Of a stretch of DNA of 64,000 bases, positions 18,375-28,744 are shown piece by piece. The position numbers and the translations under genes are program-made. Position 1 is the first letter of the stretch, and each line of letters opens with the position of its first letter. The notes below the pieces were generated by a model. That model worked only from the letters and a program-made list of their open reading frames with translations, did no database searches and was not told the DNA's origin. Origin of the DNA: Chitinophaga pinensis (lineage in GTDB: Bacteria > Bacteroidota > Bacteroidia > Flavobacteriales_D > Crocinitomicaceae); the NCBI GenBank assembly GCA_945863605.1, contig CAMAZP010000002.1:62001-126000 (forward strand), written 5' to 3'.

Positions 18375-19064
18375 CTAGTTCATGTCAATTGGAGGGACAA
18401 CCTCTGGTATATCATTTTCTGAATCACGTTTCTTCAATAAATACCCTATTCCAAAACCACCACCAAAACCAAAACCAGTAGAAGCAACTTTTCGTGTTTC
18501 TACAAATAGATTTGCTGTCATATTATTTGAAAAAGAATAAGAAACTTTTGTCCCTAAAGAAACAGCATATTTGAGTTGACTGTAATTTTCTTTACGGTTA
18601 AACACCCAATCAATACCCAAAACATTTGCATAAGGAGCAATGTCCCAATGATATCCAATCGGAAAATGATAACTCACACCATCGGGACAAATCGTTAAAA
18701 GCACACCAGCTAAGGCACCCAAATAACCAAAATTAAAAGGATTATCGTCAGTATTACCTAAATCGTCTGTATTAGCTATTCCAGATATCAAACCAATAAT
18801 AAACATTGGTGGCCCAGCTAAAGAACCGATCGAGCCATGAATATGCGAGTAGCCATCTGTTCGGTATTGATACTCCAAATTATAATTCAATCCCAATTTT
18901 GGTTTCACCATCCATTCCATACTTACACCAATATTGAAATAATTATTTTTATCAATTATTCCAGTACTAGCTTTTCCGTATACATGAAAACGATGCTCAT
19001 TGAATTGTGCGTTTGAGTAATAAACATTTCCACAAATAACTAAAAGTAAAATCAGCTTTTTCAT
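18375..19064 (-). CDS. Hypothetical exported protein (barrel-like)
   Basis: Signal peptide, alternating aromatic strands. Confidence 0.6.
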   Translation of the reverse strand: MKKLILLLVICGNVYYSNAQFNEHRFHVYGKASTGIIDKNNYFNIGVSMEWMVKPKLGLNYNLEYQYRTDGYSHIHGSIGSLAGPPMFIIGLISGIANTDDLGNTDDNPFNFGYLGALAGVLLTICPDGVSYHFPIGYHWDIAPYANVLGIDWVFNRKENYSQLKYAVSLGTKVSYSFSNNMTANLFVETRKVASTGFGFGGGFGIGYLLKKRDSENDIPEVVPPIDMN

Positions 19065-19095
19065 CTTTGAAAAGTAGTAAAAAAATAATTGAAAT

Positions 19096-21222
19096 TTAAT
19101 TCCCTGGCCTGTAAACTCTTTCTGCGTTTTTGAAAATCGTTTCTTTATCTAAGGTCATAACTTTTGTTTGTTGTTTGATCCACAATTTTAACTGATCCGT
19201 ATAATGTTTGCTTTCTGGATGCGCTGATGCACCAAAATTTGCTAAGGTTTCCAATCTTGCAACACCATTCTTATCATATTCAACAATCATTGTGTAAGTA
19301 TCACCAACAAAACCTTCGAATTTTCCGTCGCTTTCTCTTTTTTTACTGTAATTTGCTGCCAAAGCATCAGGAAACCCAGGCATTGGATATTCCTCTGTTC
19401 CACGTCGAATCACTTGTATATCTTTCAAAGGAACTTTTATCGTTTTAAAATTCTTTAATAAGTGCGCTTTCGTATTTGTTACTGCTTCAATTAAAAGAGC
19501 TTCGTCTAAAGGAACACCTTCAATAAAATTTTCAACTCCAGCTTTACATTTAGTAAAAATATAATCGATTGTAACCATGAAATAAGTTGCAGCCATAGAT
19601 TCTGGATTTGCCACTTTATTCCAATTTTGCATTTCAACTAAAATATCTTTAATTTCAGGATATTTGTTTGCATCGACTTTATAAATCACTGAAATTGATT
19701 GTAAAAAGTTACCGTCTTTTGGGTATTGATTATCGAATTTAATACGTTTCATATCGTCGAAGTTGACGCGTTCTTTTTCTTCAATCAACTCCATAAAACG
19801 TAAACTTCTATTGTTGTCTCCAGTGCGATAATCCATGTGGTCGTCCCAATCACCTTTAAGCATTTTACTATCTTCACAAGTTGCACTGTAGGGTGTATTG
19901 TTCATGTTATAAACATAACCGCAATCTGGATTTTTTACTTGTGGTAATTCTTCTTGTTTATAAAATTCTGTCCAAACAGCCTTCGAAGTATTTCCTGGTA
20001 CCACTTTACTCCACTCAAAATTGGTAGTTCTTTTTGGTACTATTCCGTTGTCGATGTATAATAAATTTTGTTCCTTATCTGCGTATACGATATTGAAACG
20101 TGGTAAAGCATTCATTTTTAACGCATCGTAGAATTCGTCGTAATTTTTTGATTTACACATTTTCCACCACTGCTCGCCAGTTCTAAATTCATTCATTGCT
20201 CCCCATCGCAAAGAATAAAAATCACCTCCTGGAGATTCTAAAGTTGGTCCGATTACACTTTGATAAAACTTCTTTTTAACAGTTATTGCAGGTAACCATT
20301 TTGCAATTTTAACTTTCAATTTTGCTTTTTTCGCTGTCAAATCTTTGAATTTCCCGTCAAATTCATATTGCATTTTATCTTCTGGATTCATTTTCAATTT
20401 ATAGGTATCCACTAAATCGTATTTATTCCACGTATGCGACCAACCAAGATTTTCATTTGTTCCAACAAAAACGCTTGTTCCACCGTGAAACAAAGCTCCT
20501 AAAACGTTCATGCCCTCTTCGCTCACTAAATGTGCTTCATACCAAGAAAACAACCCTTCAAATTTTACGTGTGGATTTACTACTAAAATTGGATTACCAT
20601 TTTCAGATTTCAAATTATTAACCGCAAAAGCATTGGATGCAAATGTAACTCCTAATGTATCGTATTTCCCTGCGGTTACATCTTTCAACTGGTCTTGAAG
20701 TGCCGTAATCAATGCACCGATATAGTGAAAAGTTGCAATTGCATCTACTGGAGTGATTGGAAACGCTTTTTTAACCTTAACCTCTTTTGGATGAGCTGCC
20801 GCGTAATCATTCAACCCTTTGCAATAACCTTCCAAATATGCTTTAAACGCTGGACTGATTTCTTTTTCATAGCGCAATTTTGCTTGTTCTGCAGAACCTA
20901 AAAATTGAACCACAAAATCCATAACCGCACCCTCTTTTCCTTTCCACATGCCAAGCATTCCTTTAGAGGGTAATAGGTTTTCTTGTATGGTATTAAAATC
21001 ATCTTCTGCATTTGCCCAAGCTAATCCATAAGCAACATCACAGTCTTTTTCGCCATAAATATGCGGAACACCCCATTCATCCCTTACAATCGTTACATGG
21101 TCTTTGTAATTTCTTTGTTGTGAAACAACAGGTGACAGATTAAGTAAAATTAGTATAAAAGTTAATGAGTTAGAAATATCAAAAACCCAACGATTTTGTA
21201 TCATATGAAAGATTTTATGCAT
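19096..21222 (-). CDS. Penicillin acylase family (Ntn hydrolase)
   Basis: IVRDEWGVPHIYGEKDCDVAYGLAWANAEDDF; ASNAFAVNNLKSENGNPILVVNPHV; start may be 21204. Confidence 0.9.
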   Translation of the reverse strand: MHKIFHMIQNRWVFDISNSLTFILILLNLSPVVSQQRNYKDHVTIVRDEWGVPHIYGEKDCDVAYGLAWANAEDDFNTIQENLLPSKGMLGMWKGKEGAVMDFVVQFLGSAEQAKLRYEKEISPAFKAYLEGYCKGLNDYAAAHPKEVKVKKAFPITPVDAIATFHYIGALITALQDQLKDVTAGKYDTLGVTFASNAFAVNNLKSENGNPILVVNPHVKFEGLFSWYEAHLVSEEGMNVLGALFHGGTSVFVGTNENLGWSHTWNKYDLVDTYKLKMNPEDKMQYEFDGKFKDLTAKKAKLKVKIAKWLPAITVKKKFYQSVIGPTLESPGGDFYSLRWGAMNEFRTGEQWWKMCKSKNYDEFYDALKMNALPRFNIVYADKEQNLLYIDNGIVPKRTTNFEWSKVVPGNTSKAVWTEFYKQEELPQVKNPDCGYVYNMNNTPYSATCEDSKMLKGDWDDHMDYRTGDNNRSLRFMELIEEKERVNFDDMKRIKFDNQYPKDGNFLQSISVIYKVDANKYPEIKDILVEMQNWNKVANPESMAATYFMVTIDYIFTKCKAGVENFIEGVPLDEALLIEAVTNTKAHLLKNFKTIKVPLKDIQVIRRGTEEYPMPGFPDALAANYSKKRESDGKFEGFVGDTYTMIVEYDKNGVARLETLANFGASAHPESKHYTDQLKLWIKQQTKVMTLDKETIFKNAERVYRPGN

Positions 21223-21363
21223 GCATAAAGTTAGAAATTTAAAAAAGAAAAGAACTGTAAAATAATAGGGCGGTTAAAATAAATGAGAAAGATGAGTTTT
21301 GATTAGTGATATCAATTAATAAAATACCTATCAATCAAATTTCAATTCGTATCTTCGTTTTCT

Positions 21364-21840
21364 ATGGAAAAGAAATTTCAATTCAACTATCAGTTATTAG
21401 ATTCTTGGAAATCATTGGAGGAAGAAGAACGTTATTTGGTATCAAAAGCCTATGAAGCAATGAATCGAGCTTATGCTCCTTACAGTAAATTCAAAGTCGG
21501 CGCTTCTGCTCAGCTCTCTGACGGAACGGTCATTTTGGGAAATAATCAAGAAAATATAGCTTATCCTTCTGGACTTTGTGCCGAGCGTGTGGCTTTATTT
21601 TATGCTGGAGCTAACTTTCCAAATGAAGCAGTTGAAACGATTGTTATTGTAGCGAAAGGGGATTTAATGCCTGACAAACAGTTGCTTTCACCTTGTGGTT
21701 CGTGTCGTCAAGTGATGTTAGAAACGGAAAACAGACAACAAAAACCGATGAAAGTCATTCTTATCAATCAGGATGATCGAACAATGGTTATAGAATCTGT
21801 TCAGCATTTATTGCCTTTTGGCTTTGGGACTTTTGATTGA
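21364..21840 (+). CDS. cdd: Cytidine deaminase
   Basis: CAERVALF and PCGSCRQVMLE zinc motifs; AYAPYSKFKVGA. Confidence 0.94.
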   Translation: MEKKFQFNYQLLDSWKSLEEEERYLVSKAYEAMNRAYAPYSKFKVGASAQLSDGTVILGNNQENIAYPSGLCAERVALFYAGANFPNEAVETIVIVAKGDLMPDKQLLSPCGSCRQVMLETENRQQKPMKVILINQDDRTMVIESVQHLLPFGFGTFD

Positions 21841-21877
21841 AAAATGATTCCTTGTAATTTGAAAAGACACTAAAAAA

Positions 21878-21988
21878 GATTCCTCTTTTTTGTCGGAATG
21901 ACTTTTAGCGTGGATGATTTGGCGAAAATGCTTTGCATTTTCGAATTTTTCTTCAAGTCTAAAGTTATTGAGAGCAAAATGAGGAATC
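21878..21988. repeat. 111-bp concentric imperfect palindrome
   Basis: Terminal GATTCCTC/GAGGAATC; perfect central hairpin CGAAAATGC-TTT-GCATTTTCG; ~36/54 paired positions without gaps (counted by eye). Confidence 0.6.
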
Positions 21989-22079
21989 CATTTAAATCTA
22001 AACTACAAAATATTATTACAAACAAATGACAAAGAAAGCTATCCTTCGCATTATCTTTGTCGGCTAAAACATAAACAGT

Positions 22080-22718
22080 ATGAACAGTTGGTTTACCGTT
22101 AAAGTAAAATACACTAAACAATTAGAAAATGGAACATTCAAACGTGTTTCAGAACCTTATTTATTAGCTGCAATGACTTTTACAGACGCAGAAGCACGCA
22201 TCTATGAAGAACTTGGAACTACCATTCGTGGTGAATTTTTAGTGACAGGAATTGCACGCACAGATATTCACGATATTTTTCAATACGATGAGTCAGATAC
22301 TTGGTTCAAAGCAAAGATTTCTTACGATAAATTGGAAGAAGAAGGCGATAAAAAGAAAACGATTTCTCAAAACTTCTTAGTTTCTGCTGAAACAGTAAAA
22401 GAAGCTTATGAGCGTATCGTAGAAAGTCTTTCAACTTTAATGATTGATTATCAAATCACTCAAATTATTGCATCACCGATTGTAGATATTTTCCCATACA
22501 ATGATAGCGAAGTTGAATCGCCAGCAGCAAAAAGAATACTGCCAGAAATTGAGCACGAACCAAAAGCTGCAGGTAAAGTTTTCAGTGCTTCAGGTTCTGA
22601 TATCGATGACTTCGACGATGATATTGAAGAAGAAACAACTGAACAAAACAACGACGAAGACGAAGAGTTTGAAGGAAGTGAAATTTCTGATGAATATACA
22701 AACGAAGACGAAGATTAA
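22080..22718 (+). CDS. DUF4494 protein with acidic C-terminal tail
   Basis: WFTVKVKYTKQLENGTFKRVSEPYLLAAMTFTDAEARIYEEL. Confidence 0.88.
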   Translation: MNSWFTVKVKYTKQLENGTFKRVSEPYLLAAMTFTDAEARIYEELGTTIRGEFLVTGIARTDIHDIFQYDESDTWFKAKISYDKLEEEGDKKKTISQNFLVSAETVKEAYERIVESLSTLMIDYQITQIIASPIVDIFPYNDSEVESPAAKRILPEIEHEPKAAGKVFSASGSDIDDFDDDIEEETTEQNNDEDEEFEGSEISDEYTNEDED

Positions 22719-23365
22719 TGAGTGAATGGCTCAAAAAATTGCGAGATGAACATGGTAACTTTGACAAAGGTTCGCTAGAAATCACAGCTGGAAAAAACCC
22801 GTTTCATTTATTTTCAGAATGGTTTGATGAAGCCTATAACGTCAAAGAAAAAGAACCCAATGCTTTTGTGTTGAGTTCTGTCGATAAAGAAACGCTTCAA
22901 GCAAGTTCTCGCATTTTGTATTTGAAAGAATTACTCGATGAAAAATTCATTTTTTATACCAATTACAACAGCCAAAAAGGGAAGGAATTAGCTGAAAACC
23001 CTAAAATGTCAATGCTGTTTTTTTGGCCAACTTTACAACGCCAAGTGCGCATTGAAGGTTCGGTAGAAAAAGTAGAAGCATCTGTAAGTGATGCGTATTT
23101 TGCTTCACGACCGCGCGAAAGTCAACTAGGTGCTTGGGCATCTCAGCAATCTGAAATTCTTGAAAATAGAGAAGATTTAATCACCCGTTTAGAGTCATTA
23201 GAAAATCAATTTCCCAGTGAAGTGCAACGTCCACCGCATTGGGGAGGCTATGCTTTGAGTGCTACTCAAATTGAATTTTGGCAAGGTCGACCGTCGCGTT
23301 TACACGATCGTATTGTTTATGAAAACACCACAGACGATTGGAAAATTTACCGTAAAAACCCTTAA
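22718..23365 (+). CDS. pdxH: Pyridoxamine 5'-phosphate oxidase
   Basis: SRILYLKELLDEKFIFYTNYNSQKGKELAENP...FWQGRPSRLHDRIVY. Confidence 0.95.
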   Translation: MSEWLKKLRDEHGNFDKGSLEITAGKNPFHLFSEWFDEAYNVKEKEPNAFVLSSVDKETLQASSRILYLKELLDEKFIFYTNYNSQKGKELAENPKMSMLFFWPTLQRQVRIEGSVEKVEASVSDAYFASRPRESQLGAWASQQSEILENREDLITRLESLENQFPSEVQRPPHWGGYALSATQIEFWQGRPSRLHDRIVYENTTDDWKIYRKNP

Positions 23366-24597
23366 TGAAGCGATTTCAACCCTCCATACATACACTTCCA
23401 AATGGTGTGCGTGTAGTATATCTTTATGTACCAAACCAAGTTGCCCATTTGGGCTACTTTTTTGCCGCAGGTTCGCGCTTTGAAGCAGAAAACCAAGTTG
23501 GCTTGGCGCATTTTTTAGAGCATTGCGTATTTAAAGGAACACATAAGCGCAAAGCAATTTCTATTCTTTCTAGAATCGATTCTGTTGGTGGAGAATTAAA
23601 TGCCTACACAGCCAAAGAAGAAATGTGTTTACACGCCTCGTTTTCGAAAGAACATACCGCAAAAGCGATTGACTTATTGTCAGATATTTCGATTCATTCT
23701 ATTTTTCCCCCGAAAGAAATTGAAAAGGAAAAAGAAGTCATCCTCGACGAATTGAATTCGTATATGGACAATCCAGGTGAAAAGATTTTTGATGATTTTG
23801 AAGCAGAATTATTTAAAAATCATTCACTTGGAAACAACATTCTTGGGACGAAGGAAAGTGTTGAAAGTTTTACCTGTGCGGATTTAGAAAAATTTGTAAG
23901 TTCTTATTTCACTGCCGACAATTTGGTTATTGCTTTTGTTGGAAATGTTTCTTACTCGCGATTAGAAAAGCTGCTTTTAAATTCACTAGAAGGAATTCCA
24001 TTGACAGCTCAACGAAATGAAGTGGTGCCTTTTTTAGATTATAAACCTTTCCATATTCGAACGAAAGAAGCTAATTATCAAACTCACGGTGTAATTGGTG
24101 GAATGGCTCCGAGTTATAAAAGCGATAATCGAATTCCAATGTCCTTACTGATAAATTTATTGGGAGGTCCAGCTTTAAATTCGCGTTTGAATTTGACCGT
24201 TCGTGAAAAATATGGTCTTGCTTATACAGTTGAGGCAAGTTATAATACTTATGCTGACACTGGTTTTTGGCAAATTTATTTAGGTTCAGAATCTAAAAAT
24301 ATTGATAAAGCCATCGAATTGATTTACAAAGAAGTTAAATTACTGGAAACAAAAGAATTAACTTCAATTCAATTACATCGCGCAAAAGAGCAATTGAAAG
24401 GACATTTAGCTTTAGGAATGGATTCCAACTCTGGATTAATGCAAGGTTTAGGTAAAAGTATGTTGGCTTTTAATCAAATCGACACCTTGCAAGAAATGCA
24501 TCAAGGAATTGATAAAATAACAAGTAAACAACTTCTCGAGATGGCCGCAACGTTTATGAAAAGAGAAGCATGTTCAGAATTGATTTTTGATTGTTAG
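23365..24597 (+). CDS. M16 family zinc peptidase
   Basis: GLAHFLEHCVFKGT (HxxEH). Confidence 0.93.
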   Translation: MKRFQPSIHTLPNGVRVVYLYVPNQVAHLGYFFAAGSRFEAENQVGLAHFLEHCVFKGTHKRKAISILSRIDSVGGELNAYTAKEEMCLHASFSKEHTAKAIDLLSDISIHSIFPPKEIEKEKEVILDELNSYMDNPGEKIFDDFEAELFKNHSLGNNILGTKESVESFTCADLEKFVSSYFTADNLVIAFVGNVSYSRLEKLLLNSLEGIPLTAQRNEVVPFLDYKPFHIRTKEANYQTHGVIGGMAPSYKSDNRIPMSLLINLLGGPALNSRLNLTVREKYGLAYTVEASYNTYADTGFWQIYLGSESKNIDKAIELIYKEVKLLETKELTSIQLHRAKEQLKGHLALGMDSNSGLMQGLGKSMLAFNQIDTLQEMHQGIDKITSKQLLEMAATFMKREACSELIFDC

Positions 24598-24609
24598 GCT
24601 GTTCGAAAT

Positions 24610-24825
24610 CTATTCTTTTTTTTGAGTGAGGTAATATAAATTGACTAGTACAATTGCAACATTGGTTATAATAACTGGCACAGAACTTATTAAGGTTCCA
24701 TAAATAATGAAAAAGGCACAACCAAAGCTATTAATTACCCTTAAATAAGTGATTTTCTTCATTAGAAAAGAGATTAAAACCAAAGCCGAAGCTAAGTAAC
24801 CAATATAAGGTGTGTATTCTTGCAT
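24610..24825 (-). CDS. Small membrane protein, YgjV-like
   Basis: YIGYLASALVLISFLMKKITYLRVINSFGCAFFIIYG. Confidence 0.65.
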   Translation of the reverse strand: MQEYTPYIGYLASALVLISFLMKKITYLRVINSFGCAFFIIYGTLISSVPVIITNVAIVLVNLYYLTQKKE

Positions 24826-24913
24826 ACAAATCATTTTAGAAGTTGGAAAGATAACTTTTTTTGTTAGAATTGATGAATTAAAATTCCTTTTGTTTTTGAA
24901 TTATCTTTGCAAA

Positions 24914-25483
24914 ATGCTAAAACAACGATTAAGTATTTTCATTTCAGGTAAAGGTTCAAATGCCATCAATTTAATCAACAGTTTTAAAAATTCTTCCGAT
25001 TTAGAAATAGTATGTGTTTTATCAACTAAAGTAAATGAATTAGTTGAAAATGTATGTTTAAGTGAACATATCAAATTTGAATTGATAGCTTCAGAATCTT
25101 TTAATTCTAAATATTTAGTTGATTTTTGCGATAAAAACACTATTGACTGGGTTATTCTCGCAGGTTTTTTGAAAAAAATACCTATTGAGTTGATTCAAAA
25201 ATACCCAAATAGAATCATCAATTTACATCCTTCGCTTCTTCCGAAATTTGGAGGAAAAGGAATGTATGGAATGAATGTACACAAAGCTGTAATTGATGCA
25301 AAAGAACCAAAATCAGGAATAACGATTCATTTTGTAAACGAAGAATTTGACAAAGGTGAAATCATTGCACAATTTGAAACAAAGATTGTTTTTGGAGAAA
25401 CGGAGAAAAGTTTAGCGAAAAAAATTCACGATTTAGAAATAACTTTTTTCCCAAAAGTTTTAAGAGAATTGGTTACTCAGTGA
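24914..25483 (+). CDS. purN: Phosphoribosylglycinamide formyltransferase
   Basis: LSIFISGKGSNAINLI; INLHPSLLPKFGGKGMYG; start corrected from 24812. Confidence 0.92.
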   Translation: MLKQRLSIFISGKGSNAINLINSFKNSSDLEIVCVLSTKVNELVENVCLSEHIKFELIASESFNSKYLVDFCDKNTIDWVILAGFLKKIPIELIQKYPNRIINLHPSLLPKFGGKGMYGMNVHKAVIDAKEPKSGITIHFVNEEFDKGEIIAQFETKIVFGETEKSLAKKIHDLEITFFPKVLRELVTQ

Positions 25484-25494
25484 TTTGGAAAAAA

Positions 25495-27231
25495 TCACTT
25501 TGGAGCTTTAATGTACGTTTTTGAAAAGTCAATAATTCCAGAGGAATTTACCTCAATATCTCGTGCTCTGATGTTTACAATAATAAATATGTCTTCCGTG
25601 TAAAGAGGAACAACAGCAGCTTTATTCACTAAAATTTGATCGCATTGATTTTGTAAATTCATTTTCGTTTTAAGGTCTTTAACGATAATTGATTGATAGA
25701 AAAGCGAGTCAAAAGTTTTATTCTTGTAGCTATTCAAATTCAACATGTAATTATTTACCCCCTTATAATCACTAAAAAAAACACCTAAATATGACTCTGG
25801 ATCTGGATAATCTGAGACCCAACCAGCTTTCCAAATTTTTATTTTTTTATTTTGAATAAGCTTATTTTTTGTCGCAAAATCAGTGTTTTTTATTTCTATT
25901 TGAATACCTAAATTCTCTTTAATTTGTCGCGCCAATTCTTTATAATAATAATTGGTTAAACTCCCTTTTTTATATGACAAAACAAGACTAATTTTTGGGA
26001 ATATATTATTTTTTGAATAACCGGCGCTAGCTAACAATTTTCTTGCTTTTGTAGGGTCGAATGTTATGGCCTTGACATTTTTATCGGAATAAAAATCACT
26101 ATTTGGCACAAAGCCTTTTGACTCAATATTACCGTCTCCGTTTAAAACATTTAGCCATAATTTTTCTCTATCAATTGCATGATAAAAAGCTAATCTTACA
26201 CGTTCATCATTAAAGGGTTTTGAAGTACAATCAAATGCCAAATAATTTACTTTTATTCCTTTACGATACAAAATTCGGTGTAATAAATTTTGACCATCTT
26301 TAGCTTCTTTCAATGTTCCAAAAGCAAAATCTAAACGATCTAATGGTAATTGAAGTAAAAGATCTGTTTTTCCCTCTGAAAATAACAATTGTTCATTTCT
26401 CTTGATATTTGGTTTTAAAACGCGTATTTTATTCAAGAAAGGCAATTGATTACCAAAATTATCACGCCTCCAGTATTTTGGATTATTTAATAAAACAACC
26501 TCTTTAGAGTTGACAGTATGTAATTGAAATGGTCCAGTTCCAACAGGGTGATTTATACTGTTTTGTTTGTAATGTAAAAATGCCTTTTTTGAGAAAACAA
26601 CTATGTTTGGATGACACAATAAGCTTATGAAATTGTTAAAACTATTTGTTAATTGAATGGATATTGTTGAGTCATTTTTTATTTTGATTCCGCTTACACC
26701 TTCAGTTGGGAAACTGTATATTGATTTGTTTTTAAAATCTGATGAACCAACAATTTTACCAGTAAAAACATGACCAAGTTGATTTAATTTATTTCCAGAA
26801 CAAGCAAATTCTAGCGAAAATTTTACATCTTCCACTGACATTTTTTCAAGTTCTAAATCATTGTATTTATCTTTATGAAAAAACACATTCTTTCTTATTA
26901 TTAAATCTATCGTTTTTCCATTATTCTTAACGGTAAATTTTTTAGCTAAATGAGGAATAATTTTTTGAGATTTTAAATCTACTTTTAAGAGTGGCTCAAA
27001 AATATTTGATAACAATCTTTGATCGTGAAGGCCATTTGAATACAATGGGAAAAATGATTCTACAACTTCTGTTTCTACAAAAGAAATTTCTCCACCGTAA
27101 TTTTTACCTCCTTTAGCTAATTTACTTTTTAAACTTTCATCACAAGAGGAAAAAAACAAAAAAAATGTAACTAGACAAAATATCTTTGATAGGTAATTAA
27201 TTTCAACACTGATAAAAAAATGTTTAGTCAT
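25495..27231 (-). CDS. Oligopeptide-type ABC transporter substrate-binding lipoprotein
   Basis: FEPLLKVD, HPVGTGPFQL, YHAIDREKLW, AGWVSDYPDPESYL. Confidence 0.9.
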   Translation of the reverse strand: MTKHFFISVEINYLSKIFCLVTFFLFFSSCDESLKSKLAKGGKNYGGEISFVETEVVESFFPLYSNGLHDQRLLSNIFEPLLKVDLKSQKIIPHLAKKFTVKNNGKTIDLIIRKNVFFHKDKYNDLELEKMSVEDVKFSLEFACSGNKLNQLGHVFTGKIVGSSDFKNKSIYSFPTEGVSGIKIKNDSTISIQLTNSFNNFISLLCHPNIVVFSKKAFLHYKQNSINHPVGTGPFQLHTVNSKEVVLLNNPKYWRRDNFGNQLPFLNKIRVLKPNIKRNEQLLFSEGKTDLLLQLPLDRLDFAFGTLKEAKDGQNLLHRILYRKGIKVNYLAFDCTSKPFNDERVRLAFYHAIDREKLWLNVLNGDGNIESKGFVPNSDFYSDKNVKAITFDPTKARKLLASAGYSKNNIFPKISLVLSYKKGSLTNYYYKELARQIKENLGIQIEIKNTDFATKNKLIQNKKIKIWKAGWVSDYPDPESYLGVFFSDYKGVNNYMLNLNSYKNKTFDSLFYQSIIVKDLKTKMNLQNQCDQILVNKAAVVPLYTEDIFIIVNIRARDIEVNSSGIIDFSKTYIKAPK

Positions 27232-27414
27232 TTTGAATTGTTTGAATGAAGGATGGTCAGTTACTAAAACTTTAAAAAATTCTTTAAAATAATTATAGAT
27301 AAATCATCGAATTTAAAATTAAAAAATATTCAATTATAAAAAATTCTTGATTAAACTATTTCATCTTTAAATGGAATTATTTGAGATTCTTTTAATCCGA
27401 AATGTTTTTCACAA

Positions 27415-27447
27415 AAAAAGTCGATATTAATTTAATACCGACTTTTT
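27415..27447 (-). terminator. Rho-independent terminator
   Basis: AAAAAGTCGATATT-aattt-AATACCGACTTTTT. Confidence 0.7.
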
Positions 27448-27464
27448 CAAACTTCTTAAAAAAT

Positions 27465-28664
27465 TTAATTCAAATCTGGCATTTCTCTTGCGAAAGCAGG
27501 AATACCTGTAATATCCATTCCTGTGATCAATAAATGAATGTCATGTGTACCTTCGTATGTTACAACAGACTCTAGATTTGCCATGTGGCGCATCATAGAA
27601 TATTCACTTGTAATACCCATTCCTCCATGAATTTGACGTGCTTCGCGAGCTATATTCAATGCAATTTCAACATTGTTTCTTTTTGCCATTGAAATCTGAG
27701 CTGAAGTTGCTTTTCCCTCATTTCTTAATTGACCTAAACGTAATGTTAACAACTGAGCTTTTGTTATTTCTGTAATCATTTCTGCTAATTTCTTCTGAAT
27801 CAATTGAAATGCACCTATTGGAACATTGAATTGTGTTCTTTCTTTGGAATAGCGAAGAGCTTGGTCATAACAATCCATAGCAGCACCTAATGCACCCCAT
27901 GCTATACCAAAACGCGCCGAATCCAAACAGCTCAATGGTGCTCCAAGCCCAGATCTACCTGGTAGAATGTTTGTTTTTGGAACTTTTACATTAACAAAAA
28001 CCAACTCACCAGTAGCAGACGCTCTTAATGATAGTTTTCCATGCATTTCTGGAGTAGAAAATCCCTCCATTCCTCTTTCAACTATTACACCATGAATTCG
28101 TCCACTTTCGTCTTTAGCCCAAACTACAGCTATATCAGCAAAAGGAGCATTTGAAATCCACATTTTCGCGCCATTTAGAATGACATGATCACCAGCGTCT
28201 TTGAAGTTAGTTGTCATTCCTCCCGGATTTGAACCGTGGTCAGGTTCAGTTAATCCAAAACAACCCATCATTTCTCCAGTTGCTAATTTTGGTAAATATT
28301 TCACTTTTTGTTCTTCAGAACCGTATTTCCATATAGGATACATCACCAAGGATGATTGAACAGAGGCAGTTGAACGCAAACCTGAATCACATCTTTCTAA
28401 TTCTTGCATAATAAGTCCGTAAGAAATCTGATCTAGACCAGAACCGCCATATTGTTCTGGAATGTAAGGGCCAAAAGCTCCAATTTCTCCTAAACCTTTT
28501 AATAAATGAATTGGAAAGGTGGCTTTTTCAAAATGTTCGTCAATAATGGGAGAAACTTCTTTTTTCACCCATGCTCTTGCCGCATCTCTCACTAATTTGT
28601 GTTCGTCAGACAATAAATCGTCCATTGCATAATGATCTGGGTGTGTATACAAATCTGTTTTCAT
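27465..28664 (-). CDS. Acyl-CoA dehydrogenase (glutaryl-CoA dehydrogenase-like)
   Basis: PEQYGGSGLDQISYGLIMQELERCDSGLRS; CFGLTEPDHGSNP; QIHGGMGITSEY; YEGTHDIH. Confidence 0.92.
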   Translation of the reverse strand: MKTDLYTHPDHYAMDDLLSDEHKLVRDAARAWVKKEVSPIIDEHFEKATFPIHLLKGLGEIGAFGPYIPEQYGGSGLDQISYGLIMQELERCDSGLRSTASVQSSLVMYPIWKYGSEEQKVKYLPKLATGEMMGCFGLTEPDHGSNPGGMTTNFKDAGDHVILNGAKMWISNAPFADIAVVWAKDESGRIHGVIVERGMEGFSTPEMHGKLSLRASATGELVFVNVKVPKTNILPGRSGLGAPLSCLDSARFGIAWGALGAAMDCYDQALRYSKERTQFNVPIGAFQLIQKKLAEMITEITKAQLLTLRLGQLRNEGKATSAQISMAKRNNVEIALNIAREARQIHGGMGITSEYSMMRHMANLESVVTYEGTHDIHLLITGMDITGIPAFAREMPDLN

Positions 28665-28744
28665 TCTAAATTATTTTAAAGTGGTGCAAAAGTAAGTATT
28701 GTATTTATGACAAAGCAAGGTATTTCTAATTAATTTTGTACTTA

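Noticed and set aside
19096-21222. Quorum-quenching AHL acylase claim for the penicillin acylase-family gene
   Set aside because: Family is clear but substrate cannot be inferred from sequence alone, and no quorum-sensing genes are nearby.
22460-22785. Overlapping ORFs in the DUF4494 acidic tail region
   Set aside because: Caused by low-complexity GAA/GAC repeats in alternative frames.
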